NCBI GenBank assembly: GCA_019722365.1
Contig: JADFUC010000776.1
Coordinates: forward strand, 248,001 to 312,000
Reading direction: 5' to 3'
From: Lithospermum erythrorhizon
Lineage: Eukaryota; Streptophyta; Magnoliopsida; Boraginales; Boraginaceae
Length of the DNA stretch: 64,000 nt
The position numbers were made by a program, and so were the translations under genes. Below the pieces are notes generated by a model. It saw only the letters and a program-made list of their open reading frames with translations, was not told the DNA's origin and did not search any database. Of this stretch, positions 48,851-61,673 are shown piece after piece. Each line of letters opens with the position of its first letter. Position 1 is the stretch's first letter.

Positions 48851-50990
48851 AACGGATTGCAAATAATTAAATAATAAAGGCCCAAAAATTTCATCCAAAA
48901 ATTTTGAACTCCCCAAATAAAGGTTCATTTCACATTTCCCTATTATTCAAACATTAATCTCATACTTTTCTTCACTCTTCAATTTCCTAAACCTTCAATA
49001 TTTTTTTCTCCTAAATTATTTCACTTTTAATCCATTTCATCTTCTACAAAGAAACATTTTGTCAAAATATAAGAATTAAACATTTCGATTTTACTAAAAA
49101 CATTTGTTGTATATTTGAGATAAAGATTTCAGTTTTAATATTCGAGATAAAGAATTAAACATTTCGTTTTAATATATTAACATTTGATTAAAAATGTTTG
49201 AGATACGTATTTATAGAATGACGAGGTTGACGCTATTGCTTTGATTTTATGTCATCGTTTGAGGTGAATATCTTATTTTTTTCAGATCTTATGAAAGTTA
49301 CTAACTTTGTTTTACCTAATATTTTTGTTTAACTGAGGTCAGTTTAATTTTTCAAGATCTACTTTCAGGTCCACTTTTGAGGTCAATTTCAAATTAAGGA
49401 TAATAGAAATGTTTCATTGCTTGTATAATAATTTTTGTGTCTTCAATTTTGTCAATAGATTATTGATGAAATTATGTTCTTTAATTGTTCTAATCCATCG
49501 GGAATTTTGTTTTGTATATATAAAAATATATCGAGAAAACGCAGCAAAATAGAGAGAGTGTTAAAAAGCTGAACAAAGTATTCATGGAATTCCATTTGGC
49601 TGGTGGAGAAGTTACAAATATGTTAGAACTTGTAACCTTCCTTTTATTTGTCATAGAAAGAGAAAGAAAGTACAAGAAATGAAATGTAATATAATGTTAC
49701 AATTTGTAACCTTTCTTTTTAGTACCTTTTTCATCAATGTAGTTATTTGTTGAAGTTTATCTTATAAACCATTTGATTTTTTGTATTTAGATACTGAGTA
49801 CATGTTTTGAAAGACTAGAAAAGATAATATATCTATATTTTGCTTCTTTATATGTATCAAATTTTCAAGAATGGCGATTCCACGCTGTTAGGGAAATTCC
49901 TATATCAATTATTGTGTTTATGCATTTAATTATATTTTTATGGCATTAGAATTGAATAAATTACCTTTTTTTAAAAACCAAATTCTCATAGTTAGCAATG
50001 GGTTTGCAAGAGTTCAGCAACTCTAACGCATCTTCAAATATCTTTTGCAACATCATTTAAGGGCACTATTGCATACCAAACTTCGCCACGAGAGTCAAAA
50101 ATATTTTCCCAAAATTATTGCAACACATTCGCAAGCGGATTGCAATAACTATTATCGCTTGCTACAAATCAAACACTTGATCGACAACGCAAGAGTTAAA
50201 CTATGTCAGATCAAAGCGTGGTGTTTTTTTTAAGAATTTGAAACTAACCACGTACAAGAAACGGTTTAGCCATGACTTCAAACATTTAGCAAAGATTTAG
50301 TAACAACCTCGCAACCTAACGCATGAAAGCAGCTACCAATCGACCCAGTTTGTCAAAGCTTTTTTCCCTGTGAAATAGTTAAAACCGCTACAATATTTTG
50401 CAACTGACACCCGTGATCATTTTAATTTGGTAATAAAGGCCAAAGGCTGGCGATTATGTTGCCAACCTATTGCTAAGAACGCTTAGCAACAAAGTTAGTA
50501 CGAATCTCGACCCTAACCATAGATCGCCTCCAAAGAGTGCTATCTACTGAATTCCGCTTCCTTTGCCCCGCAATAATTTATCTGGATGCACATGGAAATT
50601 ATTTCTATCCTCTATGACATATACATTATGTTTGCTTGAAAGAAATTTTAAGTTATGTATACAATACTCTGACTTACAACTTTATAAGCGATTTCAACCA
50701 AGAAATGTATCGACAACAATCTTTATCGTTAATGTAAAGTGTTGACAAGCTCATAATTGTCTAAAGTCATAATTGGCTACGACCACAAACCGATCATAAT
50801 GTTCTCTGTATACTACTGCATGAACTTCCTCCCAACCGGCTAATCACATATTCAACCGCCAAGTCAGTCTCTGTCAGCTATGACCATTTTAAGTTTCAAC
50901 TAGACTCACTAAAATTCGAGATCCATCAAACCCAAAAATATTCAAACCCAACTTGAGCCCAATAAGCTTTTGGACCAATTGGCCTATGGC
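48851..50990. other. Intergenic region, no gene recognised
   Basis: AT-rich sequence with no supported gene. About 50000-50560 is richer in 'gcaac' and CG motifs and may be old transposon sequence. Short frames at 49490-49675, 50045-50233 and 50563-50745 have no family resemblance. Confidence 0.45.
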
Positions 50991-52600
50991 TTGCTTTATT
51001 AAGACTGATTCTATTCCAATTTCAAATCGAATGTAAGAGATTTGATAAAATACGAATCAAATTAAAATATTTTTCAATTTCAAATCTCAAAATACATACC
51101 ATCAATTCCATACAAAAAAAAAGCAATTCCACCCTCCAATTCCATATCAATCTATTATTTTCAATGGCCCCATAACCATATAATTCGCCTCAAGCTCCCA
51201 TCTACTGGCCCCTGCCAGCTCAAACCATAGCTTTCGCTGCAAGCCACCCTCGACTATATTTTCTGCCTGCCGCCTCAAACGATATTTCTCTTTCAGCTTC
51301 ACCCTGACAAGATTTTATTGCTTCAACCATATTTTCGCCTGCTTGCCTCCCTCGGTACCATATTTTGACTGCCACCTCGACCTTATTTCGCCCCAAGCCA
51401 GCCTGAAACTACATTTTCATCTGCTTTCGACTCCAAGACTATATTTTCGCCCGCTTCGACTTGGCATCATATTTCCTTTCTAGCCTGCTTCACCCAGACT
51501 ATTATTTCTGCCTGCTTTCACCTCGACCATATTCTCGCCTGCTGACGTGACTTACCAAGCTGACCTACGACCATTTTCGCCAACTGCTCCTGACCATATT
51601 TTCACTAACTGCCCGACCTCGCTTGGCCCCAAAAAAATCATTTTTCGCCTTTGCCGACTGGGATCATATTTCTGCTAGCTGACCAGACTTATTTCTACCA
51701 GCACTTTTATCATATTGCCTAAGCCAGTTGTCAACTGATATTGGCCCATTTCGCCACCGAGCCATATTTTATTAGCATCATATGCCCCGGTTTACTCGAC
51801 CTTATTTTCGCCCGCTGGAAAATATGGTTCGGGGCGAAATCTGAACGAAAAATAAAATATGGTATCGGGTCGAAACTGGCCGAAAATATGGTTCAGCTAA
51901 ACGGCATCAAAATGCCCTGCATGTAAGACAGGTCAAACTATTTCAAATACGGCTTACATCGACAAAACGGGCCAAATATGTGGTCTCCATCAGTGGGTCA
52001 AAATATTACAAGCGGCCGAATAAAGCCGAAAATATATCTCCTACAAATGTACTTAAAATATGTCTCGTCTCGTCGAACGCAAAAATACGCCCCTGCCGAA
52101 TAGTAAAAATATGGCCAAATAAATATTATTCATGATTTAAATCTGCCAAAATATGACCCCAATAAATGGTCTGGGGAATACGGTTCCGGGACGAACGAGA
52201 ACAAAATACGCTCCGCATTTAAAATCTGGATCAAAAATGGTTCCGGCCAAACGTGTTTAAAATACGGTTAAGTAAGCAAACTAATGAATAAAAATAAAAT
52301 ATTTATCTCTACGAGATTTACTGAAAATATGTTGCATCGAAATGTATTTGAACATTTCTACGAATCTAAATTATAATGTTCATAAATAAAAAATAAAAAA
52401 ATGAATTCCAAACAAATTCTATCCATATCCAATTAAATATAAGAATTGAAATTGAATTACAATTTTATTGGAATTATATAGTTTTATCAAACACTGGAAT
52501 TGAAATTAAAATTTTATGAAATTCCATGAAATTAGAATTTCATAAAATTAGAATTACATTGTAATTCCAATTCCGCAAAAACAAATGTGCCTGAGGACAT
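50990..52600. mobile_element. Foldback-like element with inverted minisatellite arms
   Basis: The left arm (about 51180-51810) is a degenerate tandem array of a unit of about 28-30 bp built around 'ccatattttcgcctgct'. From about 51815 to 52300 the array appears in opposite orientation as 'gccgaaaatatggtt'-type units. The switch is at about 51815-51825. Outer flanks on both sides are rich in 'aattcca'/'ggaatt' motifs and 'tttgataaaa' versus 'ttttatcaaa', which look like diverged terminal inverted repeats. Long inverted repeats made of tandem subrepeats define foldback elements. No transposase is present. Ends and target duplication were not determined. Confidence 0.6.
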
Positions 52601-54780
52601 TTGTCTCATCATCAACGTTGCATTTATTATGGCAATGATTAAAGAGTTTTATAATCAAAGCTTCGTGTCTAAAATCTGAAACGTCAATTTATTTAGAATT
52701 AGATTAAGTTTTTTTTAATCGAGTAACCCGTGATCCGTTATTTTTTGACAAGACTGATAAACTCAATGGTTAATAACCCGGCAAATTATCACAGAAACCA
52801 CTCAGCAGTTCTCACATGACAAAAAAATACCAAGAAAGATAAGAGGAATCGAATCACACTTGGCCATGCTCGTCTACTCCACCAACTTGACCATCCTCAT
52901 ACATTGCTTAGATTAAAAGATTGAATTTATTTTTATGTTCTATTTTACATGCAGGGATATATGCTTCTATATCATTCCCTTTTGAATCACCTTTACTTTT
53001 TCAGTACAATATACAAGGATTCAACAAAAATAAGATGCCTGACCTCAAAGATGAGCAAAAAAGCTACTACAAGATTAACAAGTGCATAGTCAGTAATTTA
53101 GTTTGATACTGTTTTTAATAAGTCGTTTTGAAGACTTTATACATGACAAGAAAAAAAATAAGAAAAAATACATCGAAAATATGTGAACGACAATCAATCA
53201 AAACAATATCATCGACATTGCTTATTTAATAAATAATGACAATTTTAGGCTTCATTTAATAATAATTAATGATCCAAATGTTCCTTTTTTATTTTTATAA
53301 CTTACCTTTTATAATGGGAAGTGGTAAATAATCAGTCTTAAACCTGGAAACTTTATCAACTTACGAGAAATATTTGATTTCATTAATTAAGGTATATTAG
53401 ACAAAATATCGTATAAAATAGTGTTAATCGACTTATACTCAATAAATTGAAACAACATAAAACGGTTTTATATTAAGACAGGAGTAAGTTTAATTTTTAC
53501 TTAAAACACAACCATAAAAAGTTAATTTTTACTAAACGACAATTATAAAAAACTAAGTGAGTAACATATTTCTAAGTTAGTATTATTCCCATATATCACA
53601 TGCTTGTCTCGTTTTCCCCATTTCATATTCCTGCCTGAATTGATTTGATCATACAGTGAATTGTTGATGATCTTTTCATTTCCAAAACAAATACATGAAT
53701 GAAGAATAGCATTAAAACTTCATATTGCACCACACATCTCTATAAATTTTACAACTGTCACCAGCCTCTTGTAAAATTTAAAATTTGCACTCTGCCCTTA
53801 AAGTAAAATTGTGTAAAATAATATTACAGTATATGTAACGATATAATATGACATTATTATAATCATTTACTTTGATCTTGATTTTCTTATTTAATATTAA
53901 AAGAATAAAGAATCATTATCTTTTGATCTCAATATATGATTTAACATATCTATAAAAGAATAAAGAACCATTACCTTTTGATCTCAATATATGATTTAAC
54001 ATGATTTAGATATGTTAAAAGAGAAAATATTATCATCATCGCTTTTCCTTATTAGTAATAATCATAAATTTTTAAATTTTCGAACTTAATCAACTAGTTA
54101 ATTTTACAATCAATATCTAATAAAAACATTTCATGTCACTTATAATTCTCATCAATAAAAATTTCTTACAATTCACAAATGATATAAAAAATATTGGTCA
54201 GAATATTTTAATGAATACTATAATAAATCTGGAATCATGATTCATCGATTTTTTAAATGTACAATTCACAATAATTTTTAATACTTAACATGAAAGGTCA
54301 AGATTCGTTTGTAAATATTAAAACTAACTAAAAATATTTTTTAAAAATATTTTTTAAAAATATTAAAACTAACTAAAAACACTTTAAGAGGGCGTATTAC
54401 AAAATTCAAAATTTATAAGAGGAGTGTTGTCACTTTTCAATTTTATTTGGTTACGATGAACATGATAAAGTTTTTATGACAAAAAATATCACTGTTCGAA
54501 TATTGTATTCGATCAAATATATTTCTAAATCCAAAAAGATACATATGAAATATTTTTGCCAAAAAATTATCTTAAGGCACAATCTTTAATTATTTTGATA
54601 ATCAAGGCTAAAATCCCAAAAATATGAAAAGGTGCCAATTTTGCAAAATTTGCCATAATATATTGCTACTTAAATGGTAGATGTTCCATGACAAAATTGG
54701 TACACCAAAAAAGAAAATTGATTTAGTGCCAATTATATGATACCAACATAGGTGCTATATAATTGGTGACATCTTACCAT
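52601..54780. other. AT-rich intergenic region
   Basis: No gene is recognised. A short tandem duplication lies at about 53895-54010. The frame at 52921-53106 has no family resemblance. The right end is likely to hold the promoter of the RING ligase gene. Confidence 0.45.
53895..54010. repeat. Short tandem duplication, about 57 bp
   Basis: The sequence aaaagaataaagaa.cattac then 'ttttgatctcaatatatgatttaaca' occurs twice in a row with a few differences, followed by a partial echo (tgatttagatatgttaaa). Confidence 0.8.
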
Positions 54781-54789
54781 CATTATCTT

Positions 54790-57700
54790 ATTACATGAAC
54801 AAACAAGTGTTTTTGCTTCTTACAATTCTCTTTGCGTGAAGGAATATTAATATTAATCTTTTTTGTCATTCTCAATATATATTAACATCTTTTGCTTTGA
54901 TCCTTCAAATCCCTTTTTACCAATCTCATCAACTCATCATCTTCAACAAAAAAGGTGATGTTTTTTCTGTAATTTGTTTTCTTGATCATTCATTACTTTT
55001 TCATGATTGGTTTATAAAAAAATATATTAAAAATTTGATCTTTATGGCTTTGATTCATCATCTGATCATTTGTGTTGGAGTATAGTAGTGGATTGTTTGA
55101 TGGGCAGTTTTTATTTGTTGTTGTGATTGTTTTTGTTTTGCTTTTTGGGTTGTTTTTTGAGTTGTTTTGGGGTGCGTTTGTTTTGTTTTTCTTGAAGTGG
55201 TTATTGATGCTTGATGTTAAGTTTGTTTAAGGATCATCAATGGGATGAATGTTGAACTGGTTTTGTATGTTTTGAGATGTGGATGTTAATTTGTAATTGA
55301 CTAGCAGAATAAGTGAAGGTTTTACTGTGATTGATGCAATCTGAAATGTTTGTAACTTATGTCAATGTTATCATCGAATGGATCTGTTGATTCGTATAAT
55401 ATCTCAAATGAACCTTAGCAATGTAACTGGGGAACTACAGGAGCCTCCATACCAAATCTTATTATCTAGTACTGTAATTGTTATCGTTGTGATGTCTGGT
55501 TATTATGGGAGTGATTGACACAGGATTGGACTCATGTGATCCCACGCCCTATTGGTTTCCAAGAGTAAACCGAGATTTAGGAAAAGCAGTTACGACTTTG
55601 TATGAGTACATAGGTAAAGAGGATTAGGCTAAATTTATGGTGCCAGCAATGACAATTGTGTTAAAAAGCTTATAGAGAACAAACAACTTAAGGGATTGGA
55701 GGATGAGTATCTCAGTCTGGCTCCCAATGCATTACTTTCAGTAGTTTCATCTTCGAACAATCATGTTGTAAAGTGAAATAAGAAACATTGGATTTCTTAA
55801 CTTCATACTGCATCCATCATCCTACTTTCTGTCATAGTCTCGCACTAGTCTCAAGTTTTGGGTGTGGAGATGAAAGTTTAAACAGAATTGATCAGCGAAC
55901 TACTTCCCTATTCCTGATTTACCTCGTAGAAAATGAGAAAGAACTTTACTTGCCTTTACTAATTTAGCAGAATCTGAATTTCAGATTCACAATGGTATTG
56001 AGGAACTTGTTTGTGTGTCATTCCCTGAAATGGTTTCAGATAAGAGGGTGGATGTGGCTCCTTAGCACTCTAGGGGAAAAATTTCATTTACCTTTTTTTT
56101 TATCATAAATACCATTATCTGAATCCCATTTGAGTGGTGAAAAGATGGAGGATGTTCTGTAGTACAGTACTTTATCATGACGAGACAGCTATTATATCAT
56201 GGACAGAGGCATTGTGGGTTACCCATGAGGATGCCTTATACACCTTCGAAGACTTAAATATTGAGTAGCTGTTTTGGTATCTCGGTTCTCTCTCAATGAA
56301 GTAGTTGGGGGTGTGCTCCTCTTGACACCCTTGAGTTTTGGGTTGAGAACATCATCTATTTCAAGAACGTCTTGTAACTACGCCTATTGTGCCTAAGTTA
56401 TAACTGAACCTGGACCATAGGAGATGGCTGTCATATTTCTCATATGTAAGAAAAGTGCATTGCTTGTTGCTTATGGATCCTGTATTTTGCATGGGTGGGA
56501 TTTGTCCTTAACTTCTAACATCATTGTAGTACTTGATGAAGATTCATTTCCATATGAATTCACATAGCTACCTAAGTATCTTGAAAGCACTCATCCTTGG
56601 ATTTTGAAGGAAACTATTCTCTGTTGTGTCGATGATGATAGCCCATTAATAAAACTAGTATTTTGGCACAATCGATGCTTGTGCATCATACTAATAATCT
56701 TAGTTTATAGCGGAAATGATGTAGAAATTTGCACATTATATTAGTAACTACTCTACAATGAAAATTTTAGTTGGTTATTTTTTAAGTCGGTTATTTAAAT
56801 TGGATGAATATGGTTATAGGGGTATATTCGGTACATTACAAATTATGACACGGCTTCGATGACGTGTAAACTTTGGCCTTAGGCATTATATATGGAGTAG
56901 ATATCTATAAATGATGCTTATGAACTCAAAGCAAGGAACTAAGCCTTAGTTTATTTGTTGGACCAAATAATGGATCCATATTTTGTAATATACTTTGGAT
57001 ATTGTAACTTATTGATGTTATGAGTTATGAGACCACATTTAAGTTTATTTGTTAGACCAATTGATGAACCTGTGTTTTGTAATATATTATGAATATTGTA
57101 ATTCGTTGATGTTGTGACCGACCACATTTAAATTGAACAGTTGTTCCCTCTGGTATACGTTCTAAAATATCAGAATAAACAATAGAGAGAGATGTTTTCT
57201 GAGCATGTTCAGCACATATTTGCCATTTTTCACATGATTTGCCGAAACATGTGGTTGATAAAGAATATGTATTCTATATTAAATTATTATTGGATCATTA
57301 TTTGTTAACGGACTCTGCAAACATGGGATCAGCTTAAGTATATATTGATGTTATAAACTGTTTTAGTATATACATTCATAAGCGAGCTATATTAATACGG
57401 CGATTGAATACTTTTGTTACCATCATTCTGTTTTCTCTATGCTATAACTGTTATTGAAGTAGCCTCCCCTTTCCCTTGTTCTTGGAAGGTTGTTCCGTGA
57501 CTCTGTTATGTTTGTCAGTCAGCACCATTGAACTCTCAATTACATGGTGTTTTGTTAGTTTAAAACTTTTAAGAGACTATATTGAGGAGTTTATGTGTTT
57601 ACATGTAGTCGTACATTCTTGAACGACATCGGGGGGAAAGGTAGTTCAAATAAATTCTTGTTCAATGGGTAGAGTCGTTGTGGAAGATTTTTCATCATTT

Positions 57701-57937
57701 TTTTCTAGTATCGGAAGAGTTTGACATATATATATTCTCAGTATGATTTAGAAAGGGCTATGATTCAAGCTGTTTCATGCAGAGCATTGGATTGAGATGG
57801 TATAATCATTACTGTATATGGTCTATGCTTTAGCTTGTGAAGTAAAACAAATTCTAGGAAGCATTCTTGGCTGATATATGTTTTTTCTTTGATCACAGAT
57901 CTCGATTCTGCTCACTATTTCAATCAGTTGGGTACCT
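54790..57937 (+). promoter_or_regulatory. Probable 5' UTR exon and long leader intron of the RING ligase gene
   Basis: A pyrimidine-rich leader at about 54790-54952 ends in a donor-like 'aaaaag|gtgatg'. An acceptor 'ttgatcacag' at 57889-57898 lies 39 bp before the start codon. This suggests a non-coding first exon and an intron of about 2.9 kb, a common layout in this ligase family. The intron holds no gene. It contains a two-copy repeat (period about 100 bp, about 56947-57133, with 'tttgttggaccaa', 'ttttgtaatata', 'gaccacattta'). Confidence 0.4.
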
Positions 57938-60522
57938 ATGGAGCATAGACATTTGTCTAATTCATCTCAGATTTTGGAGACAGATAACGATGATGGACGG
58001 AATCACTCAGAACACGCTGTTCATTTTGGTAAGGCTGAATCATCTCTTCAACAAGGACTCACTTTTACCTATACTTTGGTGGTTGATTTAGTAGGAGTTC
58101 CATTCGTTCCGTCTTCACTTTCTAAGCGCATTCGAATTGTTTATAGTTTGAATTGACAAGTAGGACAAAACCAGTGTGGTATAGTTTGGTTTAGGGCCAC
58201 AGGCTTCTAAGTGTATTCGAATTGTTTATGCACAGTGTCGCAGAAATCTTGTAGATATGACATTTATATATATAGTAGATTGCTAGGAGAAACTAATTTC
58301 TTAATGCACAATGTCACATGCCCCTTTTAAATATGCCATTAATGAAGTTGATTTCTTCTCTTTTCCTCTGGGTATCACAGCCAGATCTGGTGCTTCTGAA
58401 GGCAGTAATTTTGTTTATCCTGCTCAAAATACAGTGATTGATGGTGGGAACCTAGAATTACAATTGAATCATCCTCCAAACTCTGGTGGACTCCTATCTG
58501 GTGCTCTAACTAGTGAATACGCACAATATCGACCTCAGCCCATTTATAACCCATTCTTGCATGCATCTACCTCTGGAAATAATACCATGGCACAAGACAA
58601 TTATGCTTCCTCTTCCTCTTCATCCATTCATGGTGGACAGACATTCAACGGAACTGATGGTGCTGCTATGGATTTCCGAAGCAGCAAAAGAGGACCCTAC
58701 AAGCGGAAACGCCATGGGTTCCAAGGTGTCAGCCAGAGAGGCAGTACAAGTAGATATTGTGATACTGGGAGTTCATCTAGTGTCTCCATGTCGTCTGACT
58801 CAAGGCAGGAGAAACAAATTTCAGGCTCACACCAACCCCCTTGGGATTTTTCATCCAGTTATGGAGGTCACGGTGCCCGAAGCAGAACTTCATTTGGTTT
58901 TGAAGGTAACTCGTCAAGGGGCCATTTTTCTTCTGATCCTACACACAATTCTACGACTACTGTACCCATCGATCGCTCTAGCATGTCAAATTTATGGGGG
59001 CAAGCTCCTACAATGTTACCAAGGGAACAGAACTATTTCCATCTTAATTCTGCTCCTCATAGTAGGCCATTTCTGTGTGGTAAGTGTTTATTATCTGTTT
59101 GGTCTCTGTACTCCTTTGCCGTATTAAATATATCTGACATTGCTGCATTCTTCTCATTGTAGAGCCTGGAGTATTTGGTCAAGAAAACCCCGTTATTGTG
59201 GCAGACAGTAACAATAGTGCTTCCATGGAGATGGCGGCGTATCATGGTGAATATACCTTTCACCAGAATCTTGTTCCCCGAAGTGTTCAGGTTAACCCAA
59301 GCCAGACAGTCAGAGGAATCCGAAGCACTTACCATCAAAGATCTGCAACAGGAATAAGGGCTTCATCAAGCAACTTACATCCTGGAAATGTGGCTTCATC
59401 AGATGAAGGTTTTCCAGTGTTCTCTCATGGTTATGCTGGTCGACACTCTAGGTCACATCCAACTTCAGGATCGCGAGACAGGAGTGGACGCCCAAGAATG
59501 AGTGTTGACAGATTTGGAGCTCTTCCCGATGATGTGGTTGTCCGTAATCATCTTGCACCTCAGGTCTGTCTTTAATTTTGTTTTGTTTGGACATCCTAAC
59601 CTTGAAATACAGATAGTATGCACTCACTTATTTCATCGTTTATGATGCACTCGTCATTTATGATGCAATTTTTCCAGATCGCCTTTATGGATTTTTTCTT
59701 GCCACCCTTGTTTCTTCAGGATATTTTTTGATCTACTACTGTTTTCTGATTGTCATCTAATGTTTTATTGTCATGTTTCAACTTTTTTTTTTTACTTCAC
59801 TGTATCTTAAATTACATTTTAGTTGAATTATTAACTTTTGGCTCTTCCAGGGGCTCGTGATTGTGGATCATGCTGCGTATGGATCCAGAGATCAACATAT
59901 GGACATGAGACTTGACATTGACAACATGACCTACGAGGTAATGGAAGATCAGCTGATATACTTCTACTTTGGTTGTGTCGTGGAGATCCATTTATCTTTA
60001 ACTAGTTCATACTTGCAGGAACTTCTTGCGCTTGGAGAGAGGATTGGCAACGTGAACACTGGAGTGTCTGAAGACCTCATTTCCAAATGTTTGACAGAGT
60101 CGATATTTTGTTCATCTGACCAACCTCAAGACGAGGGAAGATGTGTGATCTGCCTGGTAAGAAAAATCCTCACCTAAGATATTGTTATGCCAAAGACCCC
60201 ACCCTTTACTACGTTTCTGTATTCTACATCAGCATAAGACATTAGTACTTTTGAAGACCTTATTCGGCATTTTTTTTGTCGAAAAAATGGTGGTAAGAAA
60301 ATCTCCTCTCGTGATATGCGACGTAGAAGGATGGTGTAGTATTTCTTGAATGCCTTCTCCTTTATTTTGCAGGAAGAGTACAAGAATATGGATGATGTTG
60401 GGACCTTGAAGTTATGTGGGCATGACTTTCATGTTCAATGTATTCGAAAATGGCTTGCAGTGAAGAACAATTGTCCTATTTGCAAATCTTGTTCTCTGGA
60501 TGACAAAATGAAGAATAGTTGA
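57938..60522 (+). CDS. RING-H2 E3 ubiquitin ligase, HIP1/RHG1A-like, 6 coding exons, 521 aa
   Basis: Exons are 57938-58028, 58381-59079, 59163-59563, 59851-59937, 60019-60156 and 60373-60522. All introns are GT-AG and the frame is continuous. The N-terminus is MEHRHLSNSSQILETDN. A long low-complexity S/G/N-rich middle carries family blocks (SSKRGPYKRKRHGF, RGSTSRYCDTGSSSSVSMSS, FHQNLVPRSVQVNPSQTVRG). The conserved region MDMRLDIDNMTYEELLALG and LGERIGNVNTGVSEDLISK leads to the RING-H2: CVIC, then CGHDFHVQC with the two histidines, then CPIC, ending close to the C-terminus. The ligands are complete (C-x2-C-x14-C-x-H-x2-H-x2-C-x10-C-x2-C). It should accept ubiquitin from an E2; the substrate is unknown. 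The exon 1 donor at 58029 was chosen because ARSGASEGSNFVYP then joins in the family order. Reading through the donor would give a shorter, less family-like protein. Confidence 0.92.
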
Positions 60523-61673
60523 TGCTATCTAGCTACTTAGATGATTGTAATTTTATTTGAAGTTTGTAAATATGTAATCCAGAAATTACTGGAATATTTT
60601 AAATTATCATTCATATAGGTTATTAATGAATTATTTGGATTTTTTCCTGTTCTTGTTAATTCACTACTCCCTATAATTCAAATTATGAAATGGTCCATCA
60701 ATTAATAAGATGGCTGGCTAAAAAACTCAAATACTTTATACACACATTAGATTTCTCTATCAATCTATATCAACATATGGTATTTGATTATAATTAATAA
60801 TTTTTACATTCCAAAATTTGATTATGATATTTTACTTTTTTGTTATTTTTTATTAACTTTTATACTAAAAATAAAATATACATTATCATAATGAAGTGTA
60901 AAAATTATTGGCCTTGATTATATATATAACTACTAAAATGGTATAAGTTTGATTCATTGGAAATTTATGTGTATAGATTAAGGTTGTAAAGTTTTTTTTT
61001 TTTTTTTAAAAACCCCTTTAGCTCTCGAATGCTGGAATCTATTCATCATTTTGGAAGGCTTCACAGCCTTTAGGTCGTTCGATGTTTTGAAGATTGTAAG
61101 TTTTTTTTAAACCCGTCATACACTCTTCTGATGAGGAGTAGGCAGGAGCATAAGTCATTTGGAGGAGTCTTGCTTGGTAGGTGGTTCGATGTTACCGAGA
61201 TTATGGGGATTTGTTGGTTTTTTCGGATGGAGAATGTTTATAAGGCCGTCAATGAATCGAGGCTTTGGCCTTTCGTATGGAGCTTGGGTGATAGCGAATT
61301 TAAGAGAACATAAGTCTTGGTTAAGATTGTAGATTTGTTATATTTAAAATCAAATGAAAGGCTCTGTTTGATTAAAGGGAGGTGGATATATAAATATAAC
61401 GTCTTTAATCGCCCATATGTTGGGATCATTTTTTAACATAGTCTTTATGTAATTTTATCTTTGGTCTACCTTTGCATGTAATGTCCATTTATAAGTATTA
61501 CTATTACTATATCACAGTTTTCGAATGGTGCATATATTTGACGTCTCACGAGTCACTCAATTTTTCCATATTTCACATTTTGTATCTCTTTATATTTTGT
61601 CGGAGTCTACAAAGAATTGGACCAAAGTCAAAATCCATCATTTGGTTTTCCTCTTATTGTATCTCCTCCTTGA
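60523..61673. other. Spacer between the RING ligase and S1Fa genes
   Basis: Starts with the 3' UTR of the ligase gene. Short frames (61131-61313, 61238-61429, 61472-61684) have no family resemblance. The last 100 bp (tctttatatttt at about 61586, then a leader up to 61673) probably hold the core promoter and 5' UTR of the S1Fa-like gene. Confidence 0.45.

Noticed and set aside
58513..59127. 204-aa plus frame overlapping the RING ligase exon 2
   Set aside because: It is an alternative frame of the real exon. The family sequence is in the other frame.
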